From positions 124,001-188,000 of the forward strand of contig NZ_JAEULZ010000001.1 of assembly GCF_016793485.1 (NCBI RefSeq): DNA of 64,000 nucleotides, in the 5' to 3' direction. The stretch is from Mesorhizobium sp. (GTDB lineage: Bacteria; Pseudomonadota; Alphaproteobacteria; Rhizobiales; Rhizobiaceae). Below the pieces are notes generated by a model. It was not told the DNA's origin and searched no databases. It saw only the letters and a program-made list of their open reading frames with translations. The translations under genes were made by a program, and so were the position numbers. Within the stretch, counting starts at the first letter, position 1, and each line of letters starts with the position of its first letter. Positions 33,856 to 42,823 of the stretch are shown here, in pieces.

Positions 33856-34854
33856 ATGAACAGTCTGCGCATAGGTGTGATCGGGCTCGGCTGGTTCGGC
33901 GAAATCCATGCCGAAACGATATCCGGCATTCCGAATCTCGAACTGGCCGCGCTCTGCACGCGCACGCCCGACAGGCTTGCCGCCATGGGCGAGAAGTTTG
34001 GTGTGAAGAAGCTCTACCGCGACTACAACGACCTGCTCGCCGATCCCGATATCGACGCGGTATCCATCTGCACAATGTGGGACCAGCACAGGGAGCCGGC
34101 GATTGCGGCGCTGAAGGCCGGCAAGCACGTCTTCCTGGAAAAGCCGATCGCCTCGACTGTCGAGGATGCCAAAGCCATCACCGCCGCCTCCAAGGGCGCG
34201 AAGGGCATCCTCTTCATCGGCCATGTCGTGCGTTTCAATCCGCGCTACCGCATGGCCAAGCAGGCCATCGACGAAGGGCGCATCGGCAAAATCGTGGCCT
34301 TATCCTCGCGGCGCAACATTCCGGCCGCATGGACGCCGACCATCCTCAACAAGATTGGCCCGATCGTCGGCGACGCCATCCATGACACCGACATCATGCT
34401 CTGGTTCACCGGCGACCGCGTCGTCTCGACCTATGCCCAGACGACCGATGTTCGCGGCCTGAAATTTCCCGATATCGGCCAGACCATGTACCGCTTCGCA
34501 GGCGGCGCTACGGCGACGCTGGAAACCGTCTGGTGCATGCCGGAAAAGACCCCGTTCGACATCGACGAGCGTATGTCGATCATCGGCACCGAGGGCATCA
34601 TCCATGTGCAGGACACGTTCCCGAATCTCGGCATCGTCGATGGCAATCGCCTGCATTCGCCCGACACGACCTATTGGCCCATGTTCAACGGCGTGCGCGG
34701 CGGCGCATTGCGCGATGAGTTCAGCTATTTCACGGATTGTGCGCTGAATGGAAAGTCGGTGGCGATCGGCACGCCCGAAGACGCCACGGCCGCATTGCAG
34801 GCGACGCTCGCCGCCGAGGAATCCGCGCGAACCGGTGAAGTGGTGAGGATCTGA
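33856..34854 (+). CDS. Gfo/Idh/MocA family oxidoreductase
   Basis: 332 residues. Rossmann motif IGLGWFGEIHAE, EKP motif in FLEKPIAST (~95), and the catalytic helix region VGDAIHDTDIMLWF with the conserved Asp and His. It resembles myo-inositol 2-dehydrogenase-type members. It is the second such dehydrogenase in the operon; a pair can act on different intermediates or run as oxidation followed by later re-reduction. Its stop shares a base with the next start (TGATG). Confidence 0.9.
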   Translation: MNSLRIGVIGLGWFGEIHAETISGIPNLELAALCTRTPDRLAAMGEKFGVKKLYRDYNDLLADPDIDAVSICTMWDQHREPAIAALKAGKHVFLEKPIASTVEDAKAITAASKGAKGILFIGHVVRFNPRYRMAKQAIDEGRIGKIVALSSRRNIPAAWTPTILNKIGPIVGDAIHDTDIMLWFTGDRVVSTYAQTTDVRGLKFPDIGQTMYRFAGGATATLETVWCMPEKTPFDIDERMSIIGTEGIIHVQDTFPNLGIVDGNRLHSPDTTYWPMFNGVRGGALRDEFSYFTDCALNGKSVAIGTPEDATAALQATLAAEESARTGEVVRI

Positions 34855-35204
34855 TGGCGCTCGACTATGAATTCGATCACGTCGGCATCACCACGACCGA
34901 GCCGCAGCCGCAGGAGGATTGGGTCGAGGCCAGCAAGATCTGGGTCACCAATCCGCGCAATCACCCGGAGCACATCGAGTTTTTGCGCTACCGCGATGAC
35001 AGCACCGTGCCGGACGCGGTGCGCTACAATCCGCACGTCGCCTACCGTGTAAAAGACCTCAAGCCCCATATCGAGGCTGAAGGCGTCGAGATCCTGATCC
35101 CGCCATTTGTTGTTGGGGATTTCCTCGAAGTGGTTTTCGTGCGCAAACACGGCATGGTTTTCGAGTATATGCGCTACCTGAAGGACGGCTGGTTCGGAAA
35201 CTAG
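34854..35204 (+). CDS. Small VOC (glyoxalase/dioxygenase fold)-like protein
   Basis: 116 residues. The opening YEFDHVGITTTEPQP and the later NPHVAYRVKDLKPHIEAEGV and KHGMVFEYMRYL match the paired beta-alpha-beta-beta-beta modules of the vicinal oxygen chelate fold, with candidate metal ligands His and Glu (HVG, HVAY, EY). VOC proteins catalyse isomerisations, epimerisations or ring cleavage through an enediolate. It is translationally coupled to the dehydrogenase gene before it (TGATG), so it may isomerise or cleave that keto product. Reaction unknown. Confidence 0.75.
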   Translation: MALDYEFDHVGITTTEPQPQEDWVEASKIWVTNPRNHPEHIEFLRYRDDSTVPDAVRYNPHVAYRVKDLKPHIEAEGVEILIPPFVVGDFLEVVFVRKHGMVFEYMRYLKDGWFGN

Positions 35205-35237
35205 AGCCCGACGGCTGCTCGCGCAGGAAGGAACGCC

Positions 35238-36344
35238 ATGACGGATTTGCCCGATGCCGTAAGTTCACGGCTTGAGCCTCTCGAGCGAACGCTGGAGACT
35301 CTTGAAACTCCATCGGTGCTGATCGACGCCGACATTGCCGACGCCAATCTGCGTCGCTGGCAGGAGCGTTGCGACAAGGCTGGCATGGCCAACCGCCCGC
35401 ACATCAAGACGCACCGGTCTGTCGCATGGGCGTTGCGCCAGGTCGAACTCGGCGCGAACGGCATCACCGTGCAGACGGTCGGCGAGGCCGAAATCATGGC
35501 CGATGCCGGTATCAAGGATCTGTTCCTGACCACGATGACGTTTGGCCCGGCGAAGCTGGCGAGGTTGGGCGAAGTGGCGAAGCGCGCGGACGTGGCGGTC
35601 GTTGCCGACAGCCGCGAGGCGGTGGATGCTGTCGCCGGCGCGGCGAGGTCCGCTGGCGCAAAGATCAAGGTACTCGTCGAGTGCGAAACCGGGGCAGGGC
35701 GGTGTGGACTTGCTCATCCGGACGAGATCGCGGGATTGGCGACTTACATCGCGAGCCAGGACGGGTTGACCTTCGGTGGCCTGATGACCTACCCGGCAGC
35801 CGGGAAGCGCCTGCAGGGCGAACAGTTGCTGCAAGGCGCCATCGCAGCCTGCAAGGCGGCCGGGCTGGACGTGCCCACGGTTTCCTCCGGCGGCAGTCCC
35901 GACATGTGGCTGGACGATGGGCTCGCGCCGGTCACGGAATATCGCGCCGGCACCTACATCTACAATGATCGCTCACTGATGATACGCGGCACCGCCACTG
36001 CTGAACAATGCGCGATGACTGTGCTGGCTACCGTCGTCAGCCGGCCAACACCGGAACGCGCCATCATCGATGCTGGATCGAAGGCGCTGACCTCCGACCT
36101 GCTCGGCCTCAATGGCTACGGTATGCTGCAGGAGCACCCGGAAGCGGTCATCTATCAGTTGAACGAGGAACACGGCCTCGTCGATGTGTCCAAATGCGCG
36201 ACGCCACCACAAGTTGGCGACAGGGTTCACATTCTGCCCAACCACACATGCGTGGTCTCGAACCTCTTCGACCGCATGTTCATCGTGAGCAATGGCAAGC
36301 TTGTCGGAGCGCTTCCCGTGGATGCGCGCGGCAAGTCGAACTGA
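35238..36344 (+). CDS. PLP-dependent D-serine dehydratase/D-threonine aldolase-like enzyme (DSD1 family)
   Basis: 368 residues. It has an alanine-racemase-type PLP barrel with the Schiff-base Lys57 in RPHIKTHRS, followed by a C-terminal beta domain. The C-terminal metal site reads H336-T-C338 (in PNHTCVVSN). HxC is the zinc site of eukaryotic-type D-serine dehydratases, whereas D-threonine aldolases use HxD, so a dehydratase on a beta-hydroxy D-amino acid is favoured. The next gene is RidA, whose job is to hydrolyse the enamine/imine such dehydratases release. This makes a D-3-hydroxy amino acid a likely pathway intermediate. Confidence 0.82.
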   Translation: MTDLPDAVSSRLEPLERTLETLETPSVLIDADIADANLRRWQERCDKAGMANRPHIKTHRSVAWALRQVELGANGITVQTVGEAEIMADAGIKDLFLTTMTFGPAKLARLGEVAKRADVAVVADSREAVDAVAGAARSAGAKIKVLVECETGAGRCGLAHPDEIAGLATYIASQDGLTFGGLMTYPAAGKRLQGEQLLQGAIAACKAAGLDVPTVSSGGSPDMWLDDGLAPVTEYRAGTYIYNDRSLMIRGTATAEQCAMTVLATVVSRPTPERAIIDAGSKALTSDLLGLNGYGMLQEHPEAVIYQLNEEHGLVDVSKCATPPQVGDRVHILPNHTCVVSNLFDRMFIVSNGKLVGALPVDARGKSN

Positions 36345-36355
36345 AAGGAAAGACA

Positions 36356-36718
36356 GTGACCAGACAGCATTTCGGAACATCACACGTCCCGCTTTCGCCC
36401 GCCGTGCGCGCCGGCGATTTCGTCTATGTCTCGGGACAGGTGCCCGTCGTGGACGGCAAGATCATCTCGGGTGGCATCGGCGAGCAGACGAAGCAGGTTC
36501 TGGAGAACATCTCTACCGCGCTGAAGCTCGCCGGCTGCGAGCTGTCCGACGTGGTCAAGACTACGGCATGGCTGAAGCATGCCGAAGATTTTGCGGGCTT
36601 CAACGCAGCCTATGCGCCGTTTTTCCCGACCAATCCGCCGGCCCGCTCCACGGCGGAATCGCGCCTCATGATCGATATCCTCGTGGAGATCGAGGCGATC
36701 GCCTACAAGCCGCTCTGA
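36356..36718 (+). CDS. RidA family enamine/imine deaminase
   Basis: 120 residues from GTG 36356. Typical RidA features are PAVRAGDFVYVSGQVPV near the N-terminus and the C-terminal ARSTAESRLMIDILVEIEAIAY, which contains the substrate-binding Arg. RidA hydrolyses reactive 2-aminoacrylate-type intermediates of PLP dehydratases. It follows the DSD-like gene by 11 bases and closes the operon before a perfect hairpin at 36720-36741, supporting a shared step with that enzyme. Confidence 0.9.
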   Translation: MTRQHFGTSHVPLSPAVRAGDFVYVSGQVPVVDGKIISGGIGEQTKQVLENISTALKLAGCELSDVVKTTAWLKHAEDFAGFNAAYAPFFPTNPPARSTAESRLMIDILVEIEAIAYKPL

Positions 36719-36719
36719 G

Positions 36720-36741
36720 GATCCGGGGATTGCCCCGGATC
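36720..36741. terminator. Perfect hairpin between converging RidA and SDR genes
   Basis: GATCCGGGG (36720-36728) and CCCCGGATC (36733-36741) form a perfect 9-bp stem with an ATTG loop, two bases after the RidA stop. It has no clear T-run, and probably marks the 3' end of the large operon and of the opposing SDR gene. Confidence 0.6.
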
Positions 36742-36774
36742 ACAATTCAGTTGGGAGTTGCGCTTTGGACGCAC

Positions 36775-37506
36775 TCAGATCGTCCAGCCACCGTCGATAT
36801 TGTAGGCCTGTCCGGTCGTGTAGGTCGCCCCGGCCAGATAGACGGCGAGATCGGCGATCTCCTCCGGGGTGCCGATGCGGCCGATCGGCTGGCGGGCGAT
36901 GAAGGCCTTTTTCGCGGCATCATAGTCGCCCTGCGCGCGCAGGCGGTCGTCGAGCGAGGGGCTTTCCACCGTGCCGGGGCAGATGCAGTTGCAGCGGATG
37001 TTCTTGCCGACATAGTCGGCTGCGACGGCCTTGGTGAGGCCGATGACCGCCGCCTTGGATACACCATAGGCGAAGCGGTTCGGCACACCCTTGATGCTGC
37101 CCGCCACCGAGGCGATGTTGACGATCGCGCCGTCGTTTCGTTCGATCATCGCCGGCAGGACCGCACGGATGGTGCGGATCATGGACCGGACGTTGAGGTT
37201 GATTGCGAAATCGAAGTCGTCGTCCTTCATTTCCAGGATGGTGCCGGCATGGACGAAGCCGGCGCAGTTTGCGAGCACATCCACTTCGCCGATGCCGTCG
37301 ACGAACGACTTCACGGCATCATCGGAAAGAACGTCCAGCTTGGCGGTGGTGATGTTCTTTTCACCACCGATCTCGTTCAGCTTCACGAGATTCACGTCGG
37401 TCGCGTGGACGATGGCGCCGGCTTTCGCAAAGGCGAGAGCGGTCGCCCTGCCGATACCCTGTGCAGCGGCGGTGACGAGAACGGTTTTTCCGGTGAGAGT
37501 GCTCAT
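36775..37506 (-). CDS. SDR family oxidoreductase (BDH2/2-keto-3-deoxy-L-fuconate dehydrogenase-like)
   Basis: 243 residues. TAAAQGIG replaces the usual TGxxxGIG at the N-terminus, followed by NCAG, Ser in NIASVAG and YGVSK. The segment HATDVNLVKLNEI with its short spacing is typical of the cytosolic 3-hydroxybutyrate dehydrogenase / 2-keto-3-deoxy-L-fuconate dehydrogenase branch. The gene is on the minus strand downstream of a sugar mutarotase and a mandelate-racemase-type dehydratase gene, so oxidation of a 2-keto-3-deoxy sugar acid is the best guess. It is 122 bases from the mutarotase gene. Confidence 0.82.
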   Translation of the reverse strand: MSTLTGKTVLVTAAAQGIGRATALAFAKAGAIVHATDVNLVKLNEIGGEKNITTAKLDVLSDDAVKSFVDGIGEVDVLANCAGFVHAGTILEMKDDDFDFAINLNVRSMIRTIRAVLPAMIERNDGAIVNIASVAGSIKGVPNRFAYGVSKAAVIGLTKAVAADYVGKNIRCNCICPGTVESPSLDDRLRAQGDYDAAKKAFIARQPIGRIGTPEEIADLAVYLAGATYTTGQAYNIDGGWTI

Positions 37507-37628
37507 GACGCTTCCTGTTTCCTGTTGCCGCGAGGCAGGCCGCTTCCCGGCACCTTCCGCAAGCGGCAGCGATCTCTATGTCTTCTCGCGGCGCTCGACA
37601 ATGGAGACCGCTCAGCAGCGGGCCTCGT

Positions 37629-37958
37629 TCAATCAACGTGGAAGACGTTTTCCATCTGCGCCCACCACTCGCCTTCCTTGCGCGTCGCGAGCGGCGCCTG
37701 CATAGGCTCGCAGATCGTCCACCATTCCTGCGTCTTGGGGTCGGCAGCCATCTTTGCCGTGTCGGCCGCCCAGTCCGTTCCGTGATACTCGAAATAGGCG
37801 AATAGCAGGTTCTCGGGCTCTTTCAGGAAGATCGTGTAGTTCCTGATGTTGCACGCGGCGATCGTCGCCAGCACCTCCGGCCAGACATCCGCGTGTATCC
37901 GCTTGTATTCGGCTATTGCCTCCGGCTTGATGCCGAGCACGCTTCCCATACGCTGCAT
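37629..37958 (-). CDS. L-rhamnose/L-fucose mutarotase (RhaM family)
   Basis: 109 residues, close to the usual ~104. The signature is clear: IKPEAIAEYKRIHADVWPEV with the catalytic His, then IRNYTIFL, and an aromatic-rich end (EWWTICEPMQ, EGEWWAQM). These dimeric ferredoxin-like proteins interconvert anomers of 6-deoxy sugars. The start ATG 37958 follows GGAGG by five bases; the frame is open further upstream but that region shadows the racemase gene. It lies 10 bases after the mandelate-racemase-type gene and supports an L-rhamnose, L-fucose or similar substrate for this module. Confidence 0.9.
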   Translation of the reverse strand: MQRMGSVLGIKPEAIAEYKRIHADVWPEVLATIAACNIRNYTIFLKEPENLLFAYFEYHGTDWAADTAKMAADPKTQEWWTICEPMQAPLATRKEGEWWAQMENVFHVD

Positions 37959-37968
37959 AACGTCCTCC

Positions 37969-39081
37969 CTATGCGACGATCGTTTTTTCGAACTCGGCGA
38001 TGCTGAGCTTTTTGAGCTTGTCCCAGTCCCAGTCGATGCCGATGCCGGGCTCCGTCGGCGCGTAGCCGTAGCCATCGACTATCTTCATGCGCTTGCCGGT
38101 CAGCTCGTCCAGCTGCGGAATGTATTCGACGTATTTTCCGTTCTGCACCGCGCAGGCCAGGCTGACGTGCAACTCCATCAGGAAATGCGCGCTGACTGGC
38201 ATGTCGAACGCTTCCGCCGCATGCGCGACCTTCAGCCATGGCGTGATGCCGCCGATGCGGCCGACATCCACCTGCACGATGCTGCACCCGCCCTTCTGCA
38301 TGTATTCGCGGAAGTGGCGTATCGAGTAGAGCGACTCGCCAATCGCGATCGGTGTCGATGTCGACCTGGACAGCCGCACATGCCCGTCTATGTCGTCGGC
38401 GGGCAGCGGTTCCTCGATCCAGGCAAGGTCGATCTCGCGCAGGCGTTCGGCACGGCGGATCGCCTCGTCCACAGTAAAGCCCTGGTTGCAGTCCGTCATG
38501 ATCTCGTATTCGTCGCCAAGCGCCTTGCGCATCGCTGCCAGCCGCGCGAAATCCTCCGCGCCGGTCGGTTTGCCGATCTTGACCTTGGAGCCGCGAAATC
38601 CCTTTTCCTTAGCCTGCAGCGCGTCGTCCACCAGCGCCTGCGGCTCGATGTGCAGCCAGCCGCCTTCGGTGGTGTAGAGCGGCGCTTTTTCCTTGGCGCC
38701 GCCGGCCAGCTTCCAAAGTGGGAGGCCCTGCTTTTTTGCCCGTAGGTCCCACAGCGCAGTGTCGATCGCCGCAAGCGCAATGGAGGTGATCGCGCCAATC
38801 GTCGTTGCGTGCGTGGCAAATTCCAGCTTGTGCCAGATCGCCTCGATCATGTCGGCATCGTCGCCGATGATGCGCGGAGCGAGGTGGTCGGCGAGAAGCC
38901 GCATGACGGACGATCCGCCGGTGCCGATCGTGTAGGAATAGCCGGTGCCGCTCGCTCCGTCGGAGTCTGTGATGGTGACGATCGGGGTTTCCTGGCTGAC
39001 GAAGCTCTGGATAGCGTCGGTGCGCTTCACCTTCGGTACGAGGTCGACCATCCGCAGTTCGACTTTTTCAATCTTCGCCAT
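37969..39081 (-). CDS. Mandelate racemase-subgroup enolase superfamily enzyme (probable acid-sugar dehydratase)
   Basis: 370 residues. Every active-site residue of mandelate racemase is present, shifted by two: K166 and K168 (SKVKIG), metal ligands D197, E223 and E249, and the D272/H299 dyad (VQVDVGRIGG; SAHFLM). The MR subgroup includes dehydratases of galactarate, talarate, rhamnonate, fuconate and many other sugar acids. With RhaM and a keto-deoxy acid-type SDR downstream, dehydration of a deoxy-sugar aldonate is likely; the precise acid cannot be read from sequence. It appears to be the first gene of the three-gene minus-strand module. Confidence 0.88.
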   Translation of the reverse strand: MAKIEKVELRMVDLVPKVKRTDAIQSFVSQETPIVTITDSDGASGTGYSYTIGTGGSSVMRLLADHLAPRIIGDDADMIEAIWHKLEFATHATTIGAITSIALAAIDTALWDLRAKKQGLPLWKLAGGAKEKAPLYTTEGGWLHIEPQALVDDALQAKEKGFRGSKVKIGKPTGAEDFARLAAMRKALGDEYEIMTDCNQGFTVDEAIRRAERLREIDLAWIEEPLPADDIDGHVRLSRSTSTPIAIGESLYSIRHFREYMQKGGCSIVQVDVGRIGGITPWLKVAHAAEAFDMPVSAHFLMELHVSLACAVQNGKYVEYIPQLDELTGKRMKIVDGYGYAPTEPGIGIDWDWDKLKKLSIAEFEKTIVA

Positions 39082-39252
39082 GGCTCCCCCTCAGCGATCG
39101 GTTCTATGAATGAGGCGGCAGGCCAACCGGCTCACCTTGCCGCAACGGTCCAGGCTAGGCTCGTACCCAATCGTCATCAGTGAATTCAAGGAAAACCAGC
39201 ATCGCACGCCCTGCTCGGTGCAAAATTCGCCGCTGTTTTCCGAACCGAGTGA

Positions 39253-41052
39253 TTATGCATCCTCGAACAGGGGCGCGATCTCCATCTGCGGGACGAGAAC
39301 GAGCCCCTTATCGGTTATCCGGATTTCCGGGATGACCGAAAGCGGGATGAGGTTGAAGCCCATGTAGGGAATGGAGCAGCCGGCTGCTTCCCATTCCTTC
39401 TTCAACACCTTCATCTCGTCCGCCACGACGGTCACGCGCTTGTCCGACAGCAGTCCGGCGATCGGCAGTTCGACCATCGCCGTCACCTTGCCGTCGGCGA
39501 CGACGCAGACGCCGCCCTGCGTCTTCTCGATCGCCTCGATCGCGACATGCATGTCCGCCTCGTTGACGCCGGCGACAATGATGTTGTGGCTGTCGTGACC
39601 CACCGACGAGGCGACCGCGCCGCGCTTCAACGCGAAGTTCGAGAGCAGGCCGTGCGCGACATTGCCTGAAGACTTGCCGTGGCGTTCGACCACGCTGACA
39701 AAGCAAAGCCCATGTCTGTCGAAATGGCTCTGCCAGTCGTTGGCCAGCTCAAGCCGGATCTTCTCGTGGCCGAGCGTGATGCCGGGCAGTTCCGTCCTGA
39801 TTGCGTTCACGGTCACAGGAGCGGTCGGCAGGTCGGGCGTCAGCTTCAGCGCCTTGGGCAGCTTCACTGTGTGATAGGCCGCTTCCGGGTAGCGGTAGCG
39901 GGTCGACAGTTCCCGGTCGAGCAACGGGGTGATCTTTCGACCTTCCACCACCAGTTCTCCGCCATACCATGTGTTCACCGGCTTCATGGCATCGTCGAGC
40001 AGCACGAGGTCGGCCCGTCGTCCGCCGCCCATGCCGCCGATCTCGCCTTCCGCGCCGAAGCGGGTAGCGCCGTGCAGCGAACCCATGCTCCACGCCTTTT
40101 CCGGGCTCATGCCGGCCTTGATCGCCTCGCGCACAACCCAGTCCAGGCCGAACGCCAGCAGGTCGTCCGCGTCGCGATCGTCGGTGCAGACGGCGACGCG
40201 CTTGTGCGATGCGCCGAGCTCAGTGATCGTCTTGATCGCCTGCGGCAGGCTGTGCCACGGCGTCGTCGGCGGCCCGCCGCGCAGGAAGATCCAGATCCCG
40301 GCCTCCAGCAGGTCGTCTGCAATCTCGCGGTCGATCGCCTCATGCGTGTCGGTGACGCCCGACGCTGCGTAGGCTGACACGAACTCGCGGCCGTAGACGT
40401 GGCCCGACACCGGCCGTCCGCGCTCCAGTGCAGCGGCAAGGATCGCGTGGCTGCGCTCGTCGCCCATCGCAACCGGCACGAAGTCCATCTTCTCGCCGAG
40501 AGCGACCGCCTCCGGCCATTTGTCGAACAGGGCCGCGATCTTCGCGGGCGTCAGGTCTCCGCCTGCCGTTTCGAGCTGAGGCGACGTTGCCGGCACCGTG
40601 CTCGGCACGGTCAGGAAGATCGACAGCGGCGCTTCCCGCGCGTCCTCCAGCATGGCCTCGACGCCGGCCACGTCCATGACGTTGCCGATCTCGTGGCTGT
40701 CGCAGAATATGGTCGTCGTGCCGTTCAGCAGTGCCGCCTCCGCATAGGCGCAGGCGGTCACCATGCTCGACTCGATGTGGATATGCGGATCGACCAGCCC
40801 GGGCGCGATTATGCCACCCTTGGCGTCGTAGGTCTTCGCGCCGCCGCGATGGGTTCCCGCCGGCTTCACTGCCGCGATGCGACCGCCTGAAATCCACACC
40901 TCACGCTCGGGAAGGATACGCTCGGAATAGGTCGACAGCACGCGCGCGCCGCTTATCACCAGATCAGGCTCCGCGGAACCCATGGCGACTGCCGCCAGCT
41001 TTCTGGTCATCGTCGACAGCGGCTGGACGGAAAAGCGCGTCAGTTTACCCAT
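39253..41052 (-). CDS. ade: Adenine deaminase
   Basis: 599 residues, matching the family. The metal site motifs are [11 protein letters not shown] and [13 protein letters not shown], with later SGHVYG and [11 protein letters not shown]. The C-terminal domain has [16 protein letters not shown]. It converts adenine to hypoxanthine and ammonia in purine salvage or catabolism. ATG 41052 was chosen because GGGAG precedes it by a few bases; a frame extension to 41097 adds sequence unlike the family. It is transcribed alone between the racemase module and the ybaK gene, with no purine genes nearby. Confidence 0.93.
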   Translation of the reverse strand: MGKLTRFSVQPLSTMTRKLAAVAMGSAEPDLVISGARVLSTYSERILPEREVWISGGRIAAVKPAGTHRGGAKTYDAKGGIIAPGLVDPHIHIESSMVTACAYAEAALLNGTTTIFCDSHEIGNVMDVAGVEAMLEDAREAPLSIFLTVPSTVPATSPQLETAGGDLTPAKIAALFDKWPEAVALGEKMDFVPVAMGDERSHAILAAALERGRPVSGHVYGREFVSAYAASGVTDTHEAIDREIADDLLEAGIWIFLRGGPPTTPWHSLPQAIKTITELGASHKRVAVCTDDRDADDLLAFGLDWVVREAIKAGMSPEKAWSMGSLHGATRFGAEGEIGGMGGGRRADLVLLDDAMKPVNTWYGGELVVEGRKITPLLDRELSTRYRYPEAAYHTVKLPKALKLTPDLPTAPVTVNAIRTELPGITLGHEKIRLELANDWQSHFDRHGLCFVSVVERHGKSSGNVAHGLLSNFALKRGAVASSVGHDSHNIIVAGVNEADMHVAIEAIEKTQGGVCVVADGKVTAMVELPIAGLLSDKRVTVVADEMKVLKKEWEAAGCSIPYMGFNLIPLSVIPEIRITDKGLVLVPQMEIAPLFEDA

Positions 41053-41177
41053 CTCGAACTCCCTGGTTTGCTCGCACGCCTTGCGGCTGCGAATCACCCA
41101 TCATAGTCCGGTATTCGGGGCATCGTCAGGCGCTGTGAAAAGTGCGGTTAACCGGGCCGGAGGCAACGGGATCGGGG

Positions 41178-41651
41178 TCACGCGACCAAGGATACCGCAA
41201 TGGCATCGAGCGTGGAAACTACGTCCTGCGGCTTCAGGCGGACCTGAAGTCCTCGTTGGCCGCCGTTCACGTAGACGAGATCGTGCGCCAGCGCCTCGGC
41301 CTCGATGACCGTCGGAACCCTGCGCATCTGCCCGAAAGGGCTGATGCCGCCGACCTTGAAGCCGGATAGGCGCTCGGCGTCGGTGGGTTTCATCATCTCC
41401 GCCGACTTGCCTCCGACTGCGGCGGCGAGCTTCTTCATCGAGATTTCGCGGTTGGACGGGACGATTACGCAGACCGGCTTGCCGTCCACCTTGGTCATCA
41501 GCGTCTTCAGGACATGCGCGGGCTCTTCGCCGAGCGCAGCGGCTGCCTGCAAGCCGATATGGTCTGCATCGGGGTCGTAGTCATAGGTATGGACGGTGAA
41601 GGCAACGCCGGCGTCAGTCAGCGCCTTGGTCGCGCGAGTCGCCTTCGACAC
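41178..41651 (-). CDS. ybaK: Cys-tRNA(Pro)/Cys-tRNA(Cys) deacylase (YbaK/EbsC)
   Basis: 157 residues from a GTG start. The family pattern is evident: EPAHVLKTLMTKVDGKPVCVIVPSN (shortened), the Lys-containing REISMKKLAAAVGGK, and GYxxGG-like KVGGISPFGQ. It removes mischarged Cys from tRNA(Pro). It follows the cystathionine lyase gene by two bases, an unusual but sensible neighbour since both concern cysteine. Confidence 0.9.
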   Translation of the reverse strand: MSKATRATKALTDAGVAFTVHTYDYDPDADHIGLQAAAALGEEPAHVLKTLMTKVDGKPVCVIVPSNREISMKKLAAAVGGKSAEMMKPTDAERLSGFKVGGISPFGQMRRVPTVIEAEALAHDLVYVNGGQRGLQVRLKPQDVVSTLDAIAVSLVA

Positions 41652-41653
41652 GG

Positions 41654-42823
41654 TTAGCTTGCCAGAGCCTGCGCGAGGTCGGCAATCAGGTCGTCGCCGT
41701 CCTCGATGCCGGCCGACAGCCGGACCAGCGAATCCGAGATGCCGATCGCCGCGCGTTGTTCCGCTGGGATCGATCCATGCGTCATGATCGCGGGATGCTC
41801 GATCAGGCTTTCGACGCCGCCGAGGCTTTCGGCGAGCGTGAAAAGCTGCGTCTTTTCGAGGAAACGTTTCGTGCCGGCCAGATCGCGGTCGAGTTCGAAC
41901 GATATCATGCCGCCGAAGGCCGACATCTGCCGCTTTGCGATTTCATGCTGCGGATGGCTGGCAAGGCCGGGATAGATGACGCGCCGCACATCCTTGCGGC
42001 TCTCCAGCCACTCGGCGATCTTCTGTCCATTCTGCGAATGCCGCTCCATGCGCAAGGCGAGCGTCTTGATGCCTCGCAACGCGAGAAAGCTATCGAAGGG
42101 CCCCGAGATCGCACCGATCGCGTTCTGCAGGAACTTCAACTGGTTCAGGAATTCGCCTTCCTCGCGCACCACGGCCACGCCACCCACCATGTCGGAGTGA
42201 CCGTTCAGATATTTCGTTGTCGAGTGGACGACGATGTCTACGCCAAGTTCCAGTGGTCGCTGCAGGTATGGGCTGCAGAACGTGTTGTCGGCGACCGTGA
42301 CAAGACCCTTGCGCTTTGCCAGCGCAACGATGCCTTCGAGATCGACGACCTTGAGCAGGGGATTGGTCGGTGTCTCGACCCACAGCATGCGCGTCTCGGG
42401 CGTGATTGCAGCTTCGACTGCCGCGAGGTCGGTGAAATCCGCAAGCGAGATCTTGAGACCCGCGCTGCGCTGGCGCACGCGATGCATCAGGCGATAGCTG
42501 CCGCCATAGATGTCGTCGGTCGCCACGACATGCGCACCGGCGTCCAGCAGTTCCAGCACCGTCCCTATGGCCGCCAGGCCGGACGCGAAGGCAAACGCCG
42601 CCGCGCCGCTTTCGAGATCGGCCACGGCTCGCTCGAACGCAAAACGTGTCGGGTTCTGGCTGCGGGCGTACTCAAAACCCTTGTGCACGCCGGGGCTTTC
42701 CTGGCTGAAGGTCGATGTCGCGTAGATAGGCACCATGACCGCGCCGGTGGTCGGGTCGTGGCTCTGGCCGCCGTGGATCGTGCGCGTTGAGAAAGCCAAG
42801 CGGTTCTTGCCGGATGCGGTCAT
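41654..42823 (-). CDS. Cystathionine gamma-lyase/synthase family PLP enzyme
   Basis: 389 residues, Cys/Met-metabolism PLP family. The Schiff-base Lys204 is in STTKYLNGHSD; YARSQNPTRFAFE and ETPTNPLLKVVD are other signatures. Because the gene overlaps a cystathionine beta-synthase gene (ATGA, 42820-42823), cystathionine gamma-lyase in reverse transsulfuration (cystathionine to cysteine, 2-oxobutyrate and ammonia) is more likely than the synthase MetB. The sequence alone does not separate the two. Confidence 0.88.
   Translation of the reverse strand: MTASGKNRLAFSTRTIHGGQSHDPTTGAVMVPIYATSTFSQESPGVHKGFEYARSQNPTRFAFERAVADLESGAAAFAFASGLAAIGTVLELLDAGAHVVATDDIYGGSYRLMHRVRQRSAGLKISLADFTDLAAVEAAITPETRMLWVETPTNPLLKVVDLEGIVALAKRKGLVTVADNTFCSPYLQRPLELGVDIVVHSTTKYLNGHSDMVGGVAVVREEGEFLNQLKFLQNAIGAISGPFDSFLALRGIKTLALRMERHSQNGQKIAEWLESRKDVRRVIYPGLASHPQHEIAKRQMSAFGGMISFELDRDLAGTKRFLEKTQLFTLAESLGGVESLIEHPAIMTHGSIPAEQRAAIGISDSLVRLSAGIEDGDDLIADLAQALAS

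Noticed and set aside
36292-37785. A 497-codon plus-strand open frame across RidA and the SDR gene
   Set aside because: It overlaps two well-recognised genes in other frames and shows no family similarity; it is a shadow of high-GC coding DNA.
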